Assembly: GCA_021324015.1 (NCBI GenBank)
Contig: JAJPJX010000023.1
Coordinates: forward strand, 62,001-126,000
Source of the DNA: Solibacteraceae bacterium
GTDB lineage: Bacteria; Acidobacteriota; Terriglobia; Bryobacterales; Bryobacteraceae
Direction: 5' to 3'
DNA length: 64,000 nt
The position numbers were made by a program, and so were the translations under genes. Below, piece by piece: positions 63,889-64,000 of this stretch. Below the pieces are notes generated by a model that saw only the letters and a program-made list of their open reading frames with translations, was not told where the DNA came from and searched no databases. The stretch's first letter is position 1, and every line of letters starts with the position of its first letter.

Positions 63889-64000
63889 GTCCGATTCACT
63901 TTACTTGAGGAGTGCTCGGCGGTGGTGTCAGGTTGCCGTATCTGAACCTCCAGGGGCAAGAGTCCGAGGTTTGGGACAAACGTGAAAACGCCAGGCAGAA

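Overview
The window looks like chromosome from a GC-rich soil-type acidobacterium, most likely the Solibacteraceae/Bryobacterales group. The evidence is the gene repertoire: Oar-like TonB-dependent proteins with an N-terminal carboxypeptidase-regulatory domain, a Planctomycete-type cytochrome (PSD1) plus DUF1501 pair, ASPIC/UnbV and FG-GAP proteins, BNR/YVTN propellers, and Tat-exported Gfo/Idh/MocA and xylose-isomerase-like enzymes. This is inference from gene content; there is no rRNA, tRNA or other taxonomic marker here. I saw no CRISPR array, phage, transposase or plasmid genes.

Layout. 1-7.7 kb: a CPBP protease (5' end cut off), cupin, small membrane protein, DinB, beta-carbonic anhydrase, secreted phosphatase-like protein, then a small cytochrome c/helix-hairpin-helix protein followed by two PQQ-like propellers. 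7.8-8.6 kb: a compact two-gene unit encoding a minimal HU-like protein and a TIR-domain protein; this is the best candidate for an undescribed system. 8.8-13.4 kb: a tiny Lys-rich secreted protein, a DUF5666-like protein and an Oar/TonB protein. 13.5-14.9 kb: a cysteine-free Rrf2 regulator (CymR-like) and cysK. 15.1-16.1 kb: a BNR protein. 16.2-23.9 kb: an OmpR-type two-component system with a TolC-RND-MFP efflux pump, preceded by three TCAG elements spaced exactly 11 bp apart. 23.9-28.2 kb: metY, a DUF1385 gene, prfA (broken by a 1-nt frameshift at the GGQ motif) and prmC. 28.2-31.5 kb: a second Oar-like protein on the minus strand.

31.6-45.0 kb: a sugar/alcohol oxidation region with two GMC dehydrogenase plus gluconate-dehydrogenase-subunit-3 pairs, a Tat-exported TIM-barrel isomerase, an acetamidase-like protein, an aldo/keto reductase, three small unknown genes, a lipoprotein, two tandem amidohydrolases, an esterase and a Tat-exported Gfo/Idh/MocA oxidoreductase. 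45.0-59.3 kb: eight co-directional, mostly overlapping minus-strand genes: a periplasmic binding protein with an extra lobe, RidA, a propeller, a YVTN/dihaem cytochrome, a CRTAC1-type ASPIC protein, an HzsA-like monohaem protein, a TPR/FG-GAP/ASPIC protein and a large TIM-barrel-like protein. 59.4-63.9 kb: a PSD1 cytochrome and a DUF1501 pair. The last 112 bases hold no recognisable gene.

The genes suggest an aerobic or microaerobic heterotroph with many exported redox enzymes feeding c-type cytochromes, outer-membrane receptors of the Oar type, and standard sulfur assimilation (CysK, MetY). Several genes have a -10-like hexamer only 6-9 nt upstream of the start codon, which suggests frequent leaderless transcripts.
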